Below are positions 26,546 through 35,900 of a DNA stretch of 64,000 bases, piece after piece. The DNA is from Trebonia sp963811335 (GTDB lineage Bacteria > Actinomycetota > Actinomycetes > Streptosporangiales > Streptosporangiaceae). Location: assembly GCA_963811335.1 (NCBI GenBank), contig CAWERB010000032.1, positions 198,158 through 262,157 on the forward strand. The letters run 5' to 3'. Under the pieces are notes generated by a model that was given only the letters and a program-made list of their open reading frames with translations, was not told where the DNA came from and searched no databases. Both the position numbers and the translations under genes were made by a program. Each line of letters opens with the position of its first letter. The stretch's first letter is position 1.

Positions 26546-27652
26546 ATGACCGCGCTGACCACGCCCGCCCGCCCGGACGACGACACCAGGCCGCGGCCGA
26601 TACCGTGGCGGCGGATGACCGGGGTCACCTGGCGGCAGCACCGCTACGCCCTGGCCGCCGTGGCCGTGCTGCTTGGCGCCCTCGCCGGGTGGCTGTGGAT
26701 CGCCGGCGCGTCGGTGCACCACGCCTACGCCGCCGTGACCGCCTGTCGCCCGGCCAGCGCGCCCGCCTGCCAAGACCTTGCCACCACGTTCAACGGCACG
26801 TGGAATGCCATGTCGATCCCGTCCGTCCTGCTGCAGCTGCTTCCCGCCCTGATCGGGGCGTTCGTCGGGGCGCCGGTGCTGGCCAGGGAGCTGGAGACCG
26901 GGACCTTCCGGTTCGCCTGGACGCAGAGCTTCGGCCGGTGGCGCTGGGCCCTCGCCAAGCTGGTGCCGCTCGCGGTCGTGCTGGCCGCCGCGACTTGCGC
27001 GTTCGGCGCCCTGGTGTCCTGGTGTTACCAGCCGTTTCTCGCCCCCGGCAATCAGGAACTGGGGATTTACGGAAACACACCGTTCGCGGTCGTGTTCAGC
27101 CTGCGCGAGGTCACGCTCCCCGCCTGGACGGTGGCCACCTTCGCGATCGGCGCCCTGGCCGGGATGCTCATCCGCCGGGTCGTCCCCGCGATCGTCGCCA
27201 CCCTGGCCGTCTACGCGGGGCTCGCCGTCGCGGCCGCGGCCTTCCTGCGCGAGCACTACCTGACCCCGCTGGTCAGCAGCGACTCCAACGTGCCGGGCAC
27301 CGCGTGGATCATCGGCCAGTGGTGGACCAAGAACGGCAGGTTCGCCTTCGCGGGCAATCCTCCCGACAGCCTCCTGAACCAGTGCTCTTTCCCGCAAGGG
27401 CCAGGGGGGAAGGGCGGCGGCGTCGGCTTCCCGCAAGGGCCAGGGGGGAAGGGCGGTGGCGTCGGCGGCCCTCCGTCCTCGGTGAACCCGTTCGCGCAGT
27501 GCCTGGCCCCGCACGGCTACGCGCAGTGGAACAGCTTCCAGCCGGCCAGCCGGTTCTGGCCGTTCCAGTGGATCGAAGGCGGCTGGCTGCTCGTGCTGTC
27601 CGTGCTGCTCATCGCCCTGACCATCTGGCTAGTCCACCGTCGCGCCGCCTGA
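26546..27652 (+). CDS. ABC transporter permease 2 with duplicated Gly-rich loop
   Basis: 368 residues from ATG 26546, 28 bases after permease 1. It has the same architecture and many identical stretches (PWRRMTGVTWRQHRYAL, APVLARELETGTFRFAWTQ, FWPFQWIEGGWLL). It differs by a Gly-rich insert before the last helix, made of two exact copies of FPQGPGGKGGGVG. The two permeases probably form a heterodimer with the ATPase. Confidence 0.9.
   Translation: MTALTTPARPDDDTRPRPIPWRRMTGVTWRQHRYALAAVAVLLGALAGWLWIAGASVHHAYAAVTACRPASAPACQDLATTFNGTWNAMSIPSVLLQLLPALIGAFVGAPVLARELETGTFRFAWTQSFGRWRWALAKLVPLAVVLAAATCAFGALVSWCYQPFLAPGNQELGIYGNTPFAVVFSLREVTLPAWTVATFAIGALAGMLIRRVVPAIVATLAVYAGLAVAAAAFLREHYLTPLVSSDSNVPGTAWIIGQWWTKNGRFAFAGNPPDSLLNQCSFPQGPGGKGGGVGFPQGPGGKGGGVGGPPSSVNPFAQCLAPHGYAQWNSFQPASRFWPFQWIEGGWLLVLSVLLIALTIWLVHRRAA
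27389..27466 (+). repeat. Two 39-bp tandem copies in permease 2
   Basis: Units 27389-27427 and 27428-27466 differ at one base and encode FPQGPGGKGGGVG twice. Permease 1 lacks this insert, so the duplication happened after the gene duplication. Confidence 0.9.
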
Positions 27653-27698
27653 GGTGTCCCGCCGCCGGCCGCCGCGCCGCCTGAGGTATCCCGCCGCG
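27641..27698. repeat. 25-bp direct repeat at the 3' end of permease 2
   Basis: CGCGCCGCCTGAGGT (with ten further bases) occurs at 27641-27665 and again at 27674-27698, with one mismatch. The first copy includes the stop codon of permease 2. It resembles the 3'-end duplication at 13.9 kb. Confidence 0.75.
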
Positions 27699-27726
27699 TG
27701 GCCGCCGCGGGGTAACGCGAATCGCG

Positions 27727-27752
27727 GACCAGGCTCCTACGGGAGCCTGGTC
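27727..27752. terminator. Bidirectional hairpin terminator
   Basis: An 11-base perfect stem, GACCAGGCTCC/GGAGCCTGGTC, with a TACG tetraloop lies between the convergent permease 2 and MocR genes. It overlaps the last codons of the MocR gene. There is no T-tract, as is usual in this GC range. Confidence 0.75.
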
Positions 27753-29313
27753 AGCAGCCCGGACAGTTCGGCCGCCGCGCGGCGGACCTGGGGCAGCGTT
27801 GCCGTGCCGTAGCCGAGGATCAGGCCGCTCATCGTGGGCGGGCCCGCGAAGTAACGGTCGAGCGGGTAGACGCCCACGCCGCGTTCGGCGGCCGCCTTCG
27901 ACCAGGTGCTCCGTCGGGTAGGCGGCCGGCAACTCAAGTACCACGTGCATCCCGGCGGTGTCGCCGAGCAGCCGGAACGGCACCCGGTCCGCACCGCGGC
28001 CGGTGGCGTCGTCGGTGGGCCCGTCGCCGTGGGTCAGCCCGTCGACGAGGACGGCGCGGCGGCGGGCGTACTCCAGGCGCATCTTGCGGACGTGGCGCTC
28101 CAGGTCACCCGAGCGCAGCAGGGCGAGCACGGCGTGCTGCACCGGCTCGGGGATGCGGACGCCGAGGCGCGGCCGCAGCGCGGCGAGCTCGTCGACCAGC
28201 GCGGGCGGCGCGACGAGCCAGCCGGCGCCGAAGGCGGTCGACAGGACCTTTGACGCGGTGCCGAGGTAGACGATGACCTCGGGGTCCATGCTGTGCAGCG
28301 CGGGCAGCGGGCCGACGTCGTAGCGGAACTCGCTGTCGTAGTCGTCCTCGACGACGACCGCCCCTGCGGCCCTTGCCCAGGTGATCAGGGCCTGCCTGCG
28401 GTTTACCGGGAGGCGGCCGCCGAGCGGGTACTGGTGGGCAGGCGTGGTGTAGAGCAGCCGCAGGTCCCCGGGCAGCTCACCGGGCAGGATGCCGTACGCG
28501 TCCACCCGGCAGGGCACCACCCGGCCGCCTGCCCGGCGCAGCACCTCGCGGCCGGTGGGGTAGCCGGGCTCCTCAACGCCCACCTTGTCGCCCGCCGCGA
28601 GCAGCGCGTCCGCGAGCAGCGTAAGGCCGCTTGACACCCCCTGGGTGACCAGGACCTGCTCGGGCGTGACGGTGAGGCCCCGGGACCTGCGCAGGTAGGC
28701 GGCGATCTCCTCGCGCAGCTCGGGCCGCCCGTGCGGGTCCGGCCAGCGGGACGGCAGGTGCGCGCCGGCCTGCCGCCAGGCCCGCCGCCACATCGCGGGC
28801 TCGATCCCGTCCGCCCATGAGACCCCCGGCTGCAGGTCGATGAGCCCGGGGTATCGGGCGTGGATCGCCGTCCACCAGTCCGACCCATCGGTGCCGACGG
28901 GCGCCGCGGCCCGGCCCGGCGGGGGAAACGGCGCGTCCGGATGGAACCCGTGGAACATGCCTACGTTCGGGATCACCGGCGACGGAGGGCGGCCCGGACC
29001 CGCGGCTGCGCTCCCGGCCAGGCCCTGGGGCCGGCGCGCTGACGGAGGGCGGGGTGACGTCGGCCACGTACGTGCCGGAGCCGTGGCGCCCCTCCAGCCA
29101 GCCTTCCGCGAAGAGCCTGGCGTATGCGTTGGTGACCACGGTCCGGCTGACGCCGAGGGTGGCCGCGAGGTCGCGGCTCGACGGCAGCCGGTCGCCCGCG
29201 CGCAGCACGCCGCCGGTGACGGCGGCCTCGAGCTGGCCGGAAATCTGGGCGGCGAGCGGCGCCCCGCCCGCCCGGTCCACCACGACCGGCAGGCCAGTGG
29301 GCAAGGTGGTCAT
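27737..29313 (-). CDS. MocR-type regulator (GntR HTH + aminotransferase fold), two frameshifts
   Basis: The N-terminal GntR winged helix (GGVLRAGDRLPSSRDLAATLGVSRTVV, LEGRHGSGTYV) is followed after an indel near 28970-29000 by a type I aminotransferase domain: SWADG, GVSSGLTLLADALLAAGD, EDDYDSEFRYD and the PLP lysine in GTASKVLST. A second indel near 27895 leads to the true end GLLTRLP. The total of about 520 residues is slightly long for the family because of a Pro-rich linker. Many such proteins (PdxR) sense PLP and control vitamin B6 genes or GABA use. It is divergent from a PPOX protein. Confidence 0.87.
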
Positions 29314-29373
29314 CGAAACTTCTCCATGATTGGCTATTTGCGCCAGTCCACTTGCGGCCTAGGCTACGGGATC
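29314..29373. promoter_or_regulatory. MocR/PPOX divergent promoter region
   Basis: The 60-base gap includes the relatively AT-rich ATGATTGGCTATTTGCGCC and a GTCCACTTGCGG segment, and must hold both start sites. MocR proteins usually bind direct repeats in such gaps. I see no exact repeat pair, so only the location is claimed. Confidence 0.4.
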
Positions 29374-30033
29374 ATGAGCACTGAGACCATCGCCTTTGTC
29401 CAGCACGCCCCGTACCACCCTGCGCAGGCACCACGAGCGCGGCGCGACCGACCGTACCGCACTCTACGAGGTCCTCGACGCGGGCCTGATCTGCCACTTC
29501 GGCGTGGTCGCCGACGGCGACCCGGTTGTGCTGCCCACCGCGTACGGGCGCGAGGGCGACACGCTGTACCTGCACGGGTCCTCGGCCAACGGGGCGTTCT
29601 GGGCGGCGGACGGGCAGCGGGTCTGCGTGACCGTGACGCACGTGGACGGTCTCGTCGCCGCTCGGTCGGTGTTCAGCCACTCGGTGAACTACCGCAGCGC
29701 GGTCATCTTCGGTACCGCGACCATCGTCGAGGACGAGGACGAGCGCTGGCAGGCACTGCGGCTCATCACCGACCACCTCATCCCCGGCCGCTGGGCGGCT
29801 GCCCGGCAGCCCACGAGGAAGGAGATGGCGGCCACGGCGGTGCTGTCGCTCCCGCTCGCCGAGGCATCGGTCAAGGTCCGCACGGGCATGCCGGCGGACG
29901 AGCCCGAGGACTGCGACCTTGACGTCTGGGCCGGCGTGCTCCCGATCTCCGTTACCTTCGGCCAGCCGGTACCGGACCCCAGTTGCGCGAGGAAATCCCG
30001 CTCCCCGCCCACATCCGCAACCGCGTCAGCTAG
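29374..30033 (+). CDS. PPOX-superfamily flavin-binding protein, two frameshifts
   Basis: ATG 29374 opens MSTETIAFVQHA. After an indel near 29400 the conserved body follows: RTTLRRHHERGATDRTALYEVL, LDAGLICHFGVVADGDPVVLPT, TLYLHGSSANGAFW and SVNYRSAVIFGTATIV, with KVRTGMPADEPED near the end. A further indel near 29970 restores LREEIPLPAHIRNRVS and the TAG at 30033. The family is the split-barrel flavin-nucleotide-binding group that includes nitroimidazole-resistance-like proteins. It is divergent from a MocR regulator, which may control it. Confidence 0.83.
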
Positions 30034-30368
30034 CGCGACCGCGTGCTACGCGTGCCCTTCCCGGCCTACGCCCGGGCAACGGCTCGCGAGCCCGGATGGT
30101 TGTGGCAACGGGCCGGCCATAGGGGGACTCGCCAATACCCCAACCCGCCGCCTCACGATCGAGGCAAGCTACGCCCTCTGAAACCAGACATGCCGTGTCC
30201 GGGACGGCAGCAACCGGCTCGGACACGATGTTATGGAGCCGCGTGCCGCCGGCCTGCCCGCAGGCTGACCGGCGGCACCCGCATGTCAGCTGGAGCGTGA
30301 ACCGCCTGGCCGTTCCCGGCAAGGGGCACCCTTACCGAGCCAGGGCGCCGGCATGCCCAACGGGATGG
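30034..30368. other. Non-coding gap with left copy of an inverted repeat
   Basis: No credible gene is present. It holds the left copy (30095-30117) of a 23-base repeat whose inverted copy is at 32145-32167. Small open frames here have no protein-like pattern. Confidence 0.55.
30095..30117 (+). repeat. 23-bp repeat, left copy (inverted partner at 32145)
   Basis: A 23-base sequence starting GATGGTTGTGGCAACGGG is the exact reverse complement of 32145-32167. Weaker similarity continues inward past both copies (CATAGGGGG here, TATAGGGGGG there). The pair bounds a 2.07-kb segment containing one gene. Confidence 0.85.
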
Positions 30369-31520
30369 CTAGCTCCGGACGGCGATCAGGCTGAGGCGGG
30401 GGAGCGAGACCCCGAGGCCCTCGACGTGCCCGGTGCGGGCATCGACCGCGGCCAGCTTGCCCTGCGCGGTCACGACGAACAGCCACCGGCTGTCGGGTGA
30501 CCAGGCAAGCACCTGGTCGGCCGGCGTTTCCGGATAAAGGGAAACCGGGATTTGCTGATCGGATCCGGACACCAGGTTGAGCAGCTGAAGGGTTACCCGG
30601 TCGCCGCTGGCCGCCGGGTACGCCGCGGCCGAGCCGTCGGGGGCGATGACGCCAGGCGTCCCGCCCGGGAGCTCGGCCGATGAGCCGGGCAGCGTGTGCT
30701 GTGCCCCGGTCGCCGGGTCCACCGTGGCATTCGAGCAACGATGGCCAGCGTGGCAGTCAACGACCAGCCACCGGGTGGGGCCGACCGCGGCCAGCATTCC
30801 GGCGATCGGCTGGAAGCCGCCGGGCCGTACGTCGTACAACGTGGCACTCGTTTCGGGGTAAACGCCGACCAGCACACCGCCCCGGCCGTCCGGGTTCGCC
30901 TGCGAATAGCCGCCCGGCGGCAGGCGCAGGGACACCCCGGTCTCGGTGCCGTCCATCCGGACCAGCGGCATCGACGTGGCCTGGAATGTGGCTTGCACCC
31001 ATGCTGTCCCTGGCTGCGGTCCCGGGATCACAATTCCGCCTTTGCCAAGCGCACCAGAAAGGGGGCGGGCGGGCCGGCCGTCGGGCACCAGGTAACCGGG
31101 CACGAAATCCAGGTGGCTGATGATGGCCTCGTGCGGGCCAACGACAAGCGAGACAGGTCCACTGCTCGGCACCGGGATGGGCGTCTTCACCGGGACGGCC
31201 GTCTGCGTGATCCGGCCCGAGGCGAACTGAATCCGCACTACCCGGTCATCGCCATAGCCGAACAGCTCCCAGCTGGCCCGCACGCCAAGCAGACGGGGGC
31301 CTGCCTCGCTCGTGCTCACCGCGCCCGTGCTCGCCGGCCGAGCCCGCGGCGGGTTGTTCCCGTGCCCGATGATCAGCGTCGCGGCCGCCGCGGCCAGCAC
31401 GGCCCCGCAGGCAATCAGCAGCATGCCCGGCCGCCAGCGGCCAACCGGGCGCCGCGGCCCGAAGCTGACCTGATCGCCCTCGTCCAGCGCCCGGCGGCGG
31501 GAGCTGTCATCACTGCGCAC
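30369..31520 (-). CDS. Membrane-anchored extracellular propeller-like protein
   Basis: 383 residues. A short cytoplasmic tail (40 residues) is followed by one membrane helix (MLLIACGAVLAAAAATLIIG) and an outer domain of about 320 residues. The outer domain has repeated beta-propeller-like blades (GGIVIPGPQPGTAWVQ, GPTRWLVVDCHAGHRC, LAWSPDSRWLFVVTAQGKLAAVD). WSPDSRWLFV is a WD40/TolB-type blade motif. Two Cys in DCHAGHRC may form a disulfide. Function is unknown; it could bind cell-wall material or act as a sensor. Confidence 0.75.
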   Translation of the reverse strand: MRSDDSSRRRALDEGDQVSFGPRRPVGRWRPGMLLIACGAVLAAAAATLIIGHGNNPPRARPASTGAVSTSEAGPRLLGVRASWELFGYGDDRVVRIQFASGRITQTAVPVKTPIPVPSSGPVSLVVGPHEAIISHLDFVPGYLVPDGRPARPLSGALGKGGIVIPGPQPGTAWVQATFQATSMPLVRMDGTETGVSLRLPPGGYSQANPDGRGGVLVGVYPETSATLYDVRPGGFQPIAGMLAAVGPTRWLVVDCHAGHRCSNATVDPATGAQHTLPGSSAELPGGTPGVIAPDGSAAAYPAASGDRVTLQLLNLVSGSDQQIPVSLYPETPADQVLAWSPDSRWLFVVTAQGKLAAVDARTGHVEGLGVSLPRLSLIAVRS

Positions 31521-32295
31521 AATTCATCATCCACCGCCGCCCGCTCCGCCGAAACCACCCGATCCGGTCTTCCTCGCCCGGCGGAGCGCGGACGTCGGGC
31601 GATGGTTGCGGCGTCAGCCCGGGAATCTCGTTACCCGTGTCGCCGGGCACGACAACGGGCGCCGGCAACAGCCCTGGCCGCACAAATGTCATGATCGCGG
31701 AACTTCTGCACACTCATAAGGCGCAAAAGTACCGCGGAAGCAAAAGTTACCGTGATCATGAGGCGGCCGGCGGCCCAGGTCACCGCGTGGCCGGCCGCAG
31801 GCGCCCGTGACCGCCACCCTGAGGCACGCCCGGGCAGCCGCGACCGCCCGCGCGCAGATCGTCGGCGGGACGTTCAGCCGGGCCGGGCGGCGCCCGGTGG
31901 CGCAGCCGGCTCGCCTCACTCGCCGTCGCAGCGGCCGCCGGGGAACCGGGCCGGCCCGCTGCCACCGGGACCGGCCGTCATGCCCTGGCGCCGGCCTGCC
32001 GGCGCCTTTCATCGGGACGCGCCCGCCCGTGAGCCGGCCGGGTGGCCATCGCGATCCGCGCCGCCCAGGACGGATACCATGACACCCGCCGCACCCGCCC
32101 CGGCCAGCAACGACACGGGGGCATTGCCGCAACCCCCCTATATAGCCGGCCCGTTGCCACAACCATCACTCCCCGAGCCCGCTGCCCCCGAGCCCGCTGC
32201 CCCCGAGCCCGCTGGGCTCTTCCGTGGCGCTGGCCACGGTCAGGTGATCGTCGCGGCCCATGGGCGTGGCGAACCAGAATCGGTATGGTTCGCTC
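31521..32295. other. 775-base region without a recognisable gene
   Basis: Open frames here lack family resemblance and overlap on both strands. It holds the right copy of the 23-base inverted repeat (32145-32167). Next to it, at 32172-32214, are three tandem copies of a 15-base unit (CCCGAGCCCGCTGCC). An AT-richer stretch at 31680-31760 may contain the promoter of the propeller gene. Confidence 0.5.
32145..32167 (-). repeat. 23-bp repeat, right copy (inverted)
   Basis: Exact reverse complement of 30095-30117. The preceding bases CCCCCCTATATA extend the similarity imperfectly. Orientation makes the pair face each other around the propeller gene. Confidence 0.85.
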
Positions 32296-33102
32296 ATGAC
32301 GATCGTGAGCGGGGCCGGGGTTGTCGTCACCGGCGGTGGCGGCGGCATCGGCCGGGCAATGGCGCGCAGGCTCGCCGCGGACGGCGCGCGGGTGGTGGTG
32401 AACGACCTGGACGTCGCGGCGGCGGAGGCGGTGGCCAGCGAGATCGGCGGCCTCGCCGTCCCCGGCGACGCCGGGACCGCGCAGGGCGTCGCGGAGCTCG
32501 TCCAGGCCGCCGCCGGGTTCCTCGGCGAGATCGACATCTACTGCTCGAACGCGGGAACCGGGGGCGGAACCGGCCCGGATACCCCGGATGAGGTGTGGCA
32601 GCGCGCCTGGGAGGTCAACGCCATGGCGCACGTCCGCGCGGCGCGGGCGCTGCTACCCGGCTGGCTGGCCCGCGGGTCCGGCACGTTCGTCGTCACCGCG
32701 TCGGCGGCCGGCCTGCTGACCATGCTCGGCTCGGCGCCCTACTCGGTGACCAAGCACGCGGCGGTGGGCTTCGCGGAATGGCTCGCCGCGACGTACCAGC
32801 ACCGCGGGCTGGCCGTGCACTGCGTCTGCCCGCAGGGGGTGCGCACCCAGATGCTCGCCAACTCCGGGCAGGCCGGCGAGGTGGTGCTCGCCGGCGCCGC
32901 GATCGAGCCCGAGCAGGTGGCCGACGCGCTGGCGGCCGCGCTGGCCGACGGCAGCTTCCTCGTCCTGCCGCACCCGGAAGTCCATGACTACTACGTGCAC
33001 CGCGCCACGGACACCGACCGGTGGCTGCGCGGCATGTCGCGGCTGCAGCAGCGGGTCGAAGAGGCGGAAGCCAAGGCACGGCAGGCAGAGGAGAACAAGT
33101 GA
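32296..33102 (+). CDS. SDR family oxidoreductase
   Basis: 268 residues from ATG 32296. Classical SDR motifs: VVVTGGGGGIGRAMARRLAADGA, NDLDV, CSNAGTGG, VVTASAAGL with catalytic Ser, YSVTKHA (YxxxK) and VCPQGVRTQM. The C-terminus is a charged helix (EEAEAKARQAEENK). The stop overlaps the GTG of a quinone oxidoreductase gene, so both act in one pathway, possibly lipid or acyl-CoA-linked alcohol oxidation. The substrate is unknown. Confidence 0.92.
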   Translation: MTIVSGAGVVVTGGGGGIGRAMARRLAADGARVVVNDLDVAAAEAVASEIGGLAVPGDAGTAQGVAELVQAAAGFLGEIDIYCSNAGTGGGTGPDTPDEVWQRAWEVNAMAHVRAARALLPGWLARGSGTFVVTASAAGLLTMLGSAPYSVTKHAAVGFAEWLAATYQHRGLAVHCVCPQGVRTQMLANSGQAGEVVLAGAAIEPEQVADALAAALADGSFLVLPHPEVHDYYVHRATDTDRWLRGMSRLQQRVEEAEAKARQAEENK

Positions 33103-34082
33103 AAGCCTGGCAGGTTAGTCGGCTCGGCGAGCCGGAAGACGTGCTTGAACTAGCCGAGGTGCCGCGTCCGGTACCCGGCCCTGGCCAGCTCCTGGTGCGG
33201 GTGCGCGCGGCCGCCGCGAACTTCCCCGACGTGCTGATGTGCCGTGGCTCGTACCAGGTGCGCCCGCCGCTGCCGTACACCCCCGGGGCCGAGCTGTGCG
33301 GCGAGGTCGTCGAGACGGGCCAGGACGTGACCGGGTTCGCGCCCGGTGACCGGGTGATCGGTGGTGCGGCCCTGCCGTACGGCGCGTTCGCCGAGTATGC
33401 CCTCATGGACGCGCGGGGCGCCTTCCCCGCGCCCGCCGCGCTCGACGACGCCGAGGCGGCGCCGTTCTTCATCACCTACCAGACCGGGTGGTTCGGGCTG
33501 CACCGGCGGGCGCACCTGGTGGCCGGCGAGACCCTGCTCGTGCACGCGGCGGCGGGCGGCGTCGGCAGCGGCGCGATCCAGCTCGGCAAGGCCGCGGGCG
33601 CGCGGGTCATCGGTGTGGTCGGTGGCCCGGAGAAGGCCGCGCTGGCCAGGGAACTCGGCGCGGACGTGGTGGTTGACCGCTACGCGGAGGACTTCGTGGC
33701 GGTCGTCAAGGAGGTCACCGGAGGGCGCGGCGCCGACGTCGTCTACGACCCGGTAGGCGGCGACGCCTACGCGAAATCCACCAAGTGCATCGCCTTCGAG
33801 GGCCGGATCGTGATCGTCGGCTTCACCAGCGGTACCATCCCGACGGCCACGCTGAACCACGCGCTTGTGAAGAACTACTCGATCCTCGGCCTGCACTGGG
33901 GCCTGTACCAGCGGCTCGACCCGGAGTCCGTCATCGCTTGCCATGCCGAGCTGACCCGGCTGGCCGACGCCGGCCTGATCCGCACGCTCGTCTCCGAGCG
34001 GCTGCCGCTGTCCGGCGTGCCCGACGCGCTGCGCCGTCTCGGCGCCGGCTCCACCGCCGGCCGGATTGTCTTCCAGCCCTGA
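33099..34082 (+). CDS. NADPH:quinone oxidoreductase, zinc-independent MDR family
   Basis: 327 residues from GTG 33099, overlapping the SDR stop (GTGA). MDR landmarks: AAAANFPDVLMCRG, YTPGAELCGEVVETG, the nucleotide-binding HAAAGGVGSGAIQLGKAAGA and GGRGADVVYDPVGGD. It lacks the Cys/His zinc ligands, so it is a quinone-oxidoreductase-like or enoyl-reductase-like enzyme. It ends just inside the start of the SulP gene. Confidence 0.92.
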   Translation: MKAWQVSRLGEPEDVLELAEVPRPVPGPGQLLVRVRAAAANFPDVLMCRGSYQVRPPLPYTPGAELCGEVVETGQDVTGFAPGDRVIGGAALPYGAFAEYALMDARGAFPAPAALDDAEAAPFFITYQTGWFGLHRRAHLVAGETLLVHAAAGGVGSGAIQLGKAAGARVIGVVGGPEKAALARELGADVVVDRYAEDFVAVVKEVTGGRGADVVYDPVGGDAYAKSTKCIAFEGRIVIVGFTSGTIPTATLNHALVKNYSILGLHWGLYQRLDPESVIACHAELTRLADAGLIRTLVSERLPLSGVPDALRRLGAGSTAGRIVFQP

Positions 34083-35836
34083 GCCCGCTCGTGGCGCCGC
34101 CCGGCGGCCCACCGGCGGCATACGAAGTTCACTGCGCCGCCTGCCTGTCCTCGGGGGGCTGCTGCCGTTGCCGCGCTCGCGGGTGTGGCCGGACGTGCTG
34201 GCCGGAGTCACGCTTGCCGCGCTAGGCATACCGGAAGTGCTCGGCTACGCGCGGATCGCCGGCATGCCGCTGGCGACCGGCCTGTACACGATGGTGCTGC
34301 CGATGGCGGTGTTCGCGGTCCTCGGCTCCTCGCGGCACCTGGTGGTGGCCGCCGACTCGGCGACCGCGGCCATTCTCGCCGCGGCCCTGGTCGGGCTGGC
34401 TGTCCCGGGTTCCGCGCGTTACGTGCGGCTGGCCGGGCTGGCCGCGCTGCTCACGGCGGTGCTGCTGCTGCTCGCCCGGCTGGCCCGGCTGAGCTTCCTG
34501 GCGAACTTCCTGTCCCGCACGGTGCTGGTCGGCTTCCTGGCCGGCGTCGGGGTCCAGGTGGCGATCGGCCAGCTGCCCGACATGCTCGGCCTCACGGTCC
34601 CGGGCAACAAGACGGTGCCCGTGCTCGTGCACGCGCTTGGCCGGGTCGCGTCCGCCCACGGCGCCGACGCGGCGGTGTCGGCCGCGGTGATCGTGACGGT
34701 GCTCGGGACCAGGGCGCTCACCCGCCGCTTCCCTGGCGCCCTGATCGCCGTCGTGCTCGCGATCGCCGCCAGCCGGCTGTTCGACCTGTCCAGTCACGGC
34801 GTGGCCGTCGTCGGGACGGTGCCAAGCGGCCTGCCGTCGCTCGCCCTGCCCGCGCTCGACTGGGCGGACGCCACGAGGCTGCTCGGCACCGCGGCGGCCC
34901 TGTTCGTGGTCATCCTCGCGCAGAGCACGGCGACCGCGCGCGCCTACGCCGCGAAGTACGACGAGCCGCTGAGCGTCCCCGACGACCTGAGCGCGCTCGG
35001 CGCGGCCAACCTCGCGGCCGCGTTCTCCGGCACGTTCGTGGTCAACGGCAGTCCCACCAAGGCGCAGATGGTGGACAGCGCGGGCGGGCGGAGCCAGCTC
35101 GCGCAGCTCGCCGCCGCCGCCGTGGTCCTTGTGACCGCGGTGCTGCTCACCGGGCCGCTCGCCTACCTGCCGAGGGCCGCCCTGGCCGCGGTCGTCTTCC
35201 TGATCGCGGTCGAGCTGATCAACCTGAAGGAGCTGCGGCGCATACTTCGCGCTGCGGCGGGACGAGTTCGCGGTCGCGGTGCTGGCCGCGGCCGCGGTGA
35301 TCGCGTTCGGCGTCGAGTACGGCATCCTGATCGCGGTCGTCGCCTCGGTCGTCGACCACCTGCGGCACAGCTACAACCCGCTCAACCACGTCCTGGTGAA
35401 GTCGCCGGCCGGGTACTGGCAGCCGGACGCCGTCACGCCCGGCGCGCGGACGGAGGAGGGGCTGGTCATCTACCGGTTCGGCACCAGCCTCTACTACGCC
35501 AACGCGGCCAAGTTGCTCGCCGACTTGCGGGCCATCGTTGAGGCCGGAGGACCGCTGCGCTGGTTCGTCCTCGACTGCGCGGCCGTCGAGGACATCGACT
35601 ACACCGCGGCTGCCGTCCTTGCCCGGGCGGTGCAGATCTCCAGCGAGCGGCACGTGCGGTTCGCGGTGAGCACCGTGCTTCCCCAGGTGCAGCGGCAACT
35701 GGACAGCTTCGGGATCACCAAGGCACTTGACCCCGACGCGCGCTACGAAACCCCCAGGGACGCGGCTGACGCGTTCCACGCCGCGGGCGGCGGCCAGACG
35801 GAGGGACCGGGGGAACCACGCCCCCGTTCCGGATGA
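34066..35836 (+). CDS. SulP-family anion transporter with STAS domain, frameshifted
   Basis: About 590 residues. The first frame (start TTG 34066, overlapping the previous gene by 17 bases) has about ten helices with VTLAALGIPEVLGYARIAG, GSSRHLVVAADSATAA and VVNGSPTKAQMVDSAGGRSQ, as in sulfate/bicarbonate SulP carriers. An indel near 35245 shifts to RRDEFAVAVLAAAAVIAFG, the last helices and a C-terminal STAS domain (VIYRFGTSLYYANAAK, FVLDCAAVEDIDYTAA). It transports an anion across the membrane; which one is not clear. Confidence 0.9.
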
Positions 35837-35900
35837 TCATCCGCATGACGCAGAACGTAGGCGGCTGACTCCGGCCGCCCCCGGATTCCCTGGGGGTTGG

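Noticed and set aside
30043..30322. Small open frames between the PPOX and propeller genes
   Set aside because: No ribosome site, no protein-like composition, and the frames overlap the inverted repeat.
32172..32214. 15-base tandem repeats considered as a CRISPR-like array
   Set aside because: Units are contiguous with no spacers, and only three copies exist; it is a simple Pro/Ala-type repeat.
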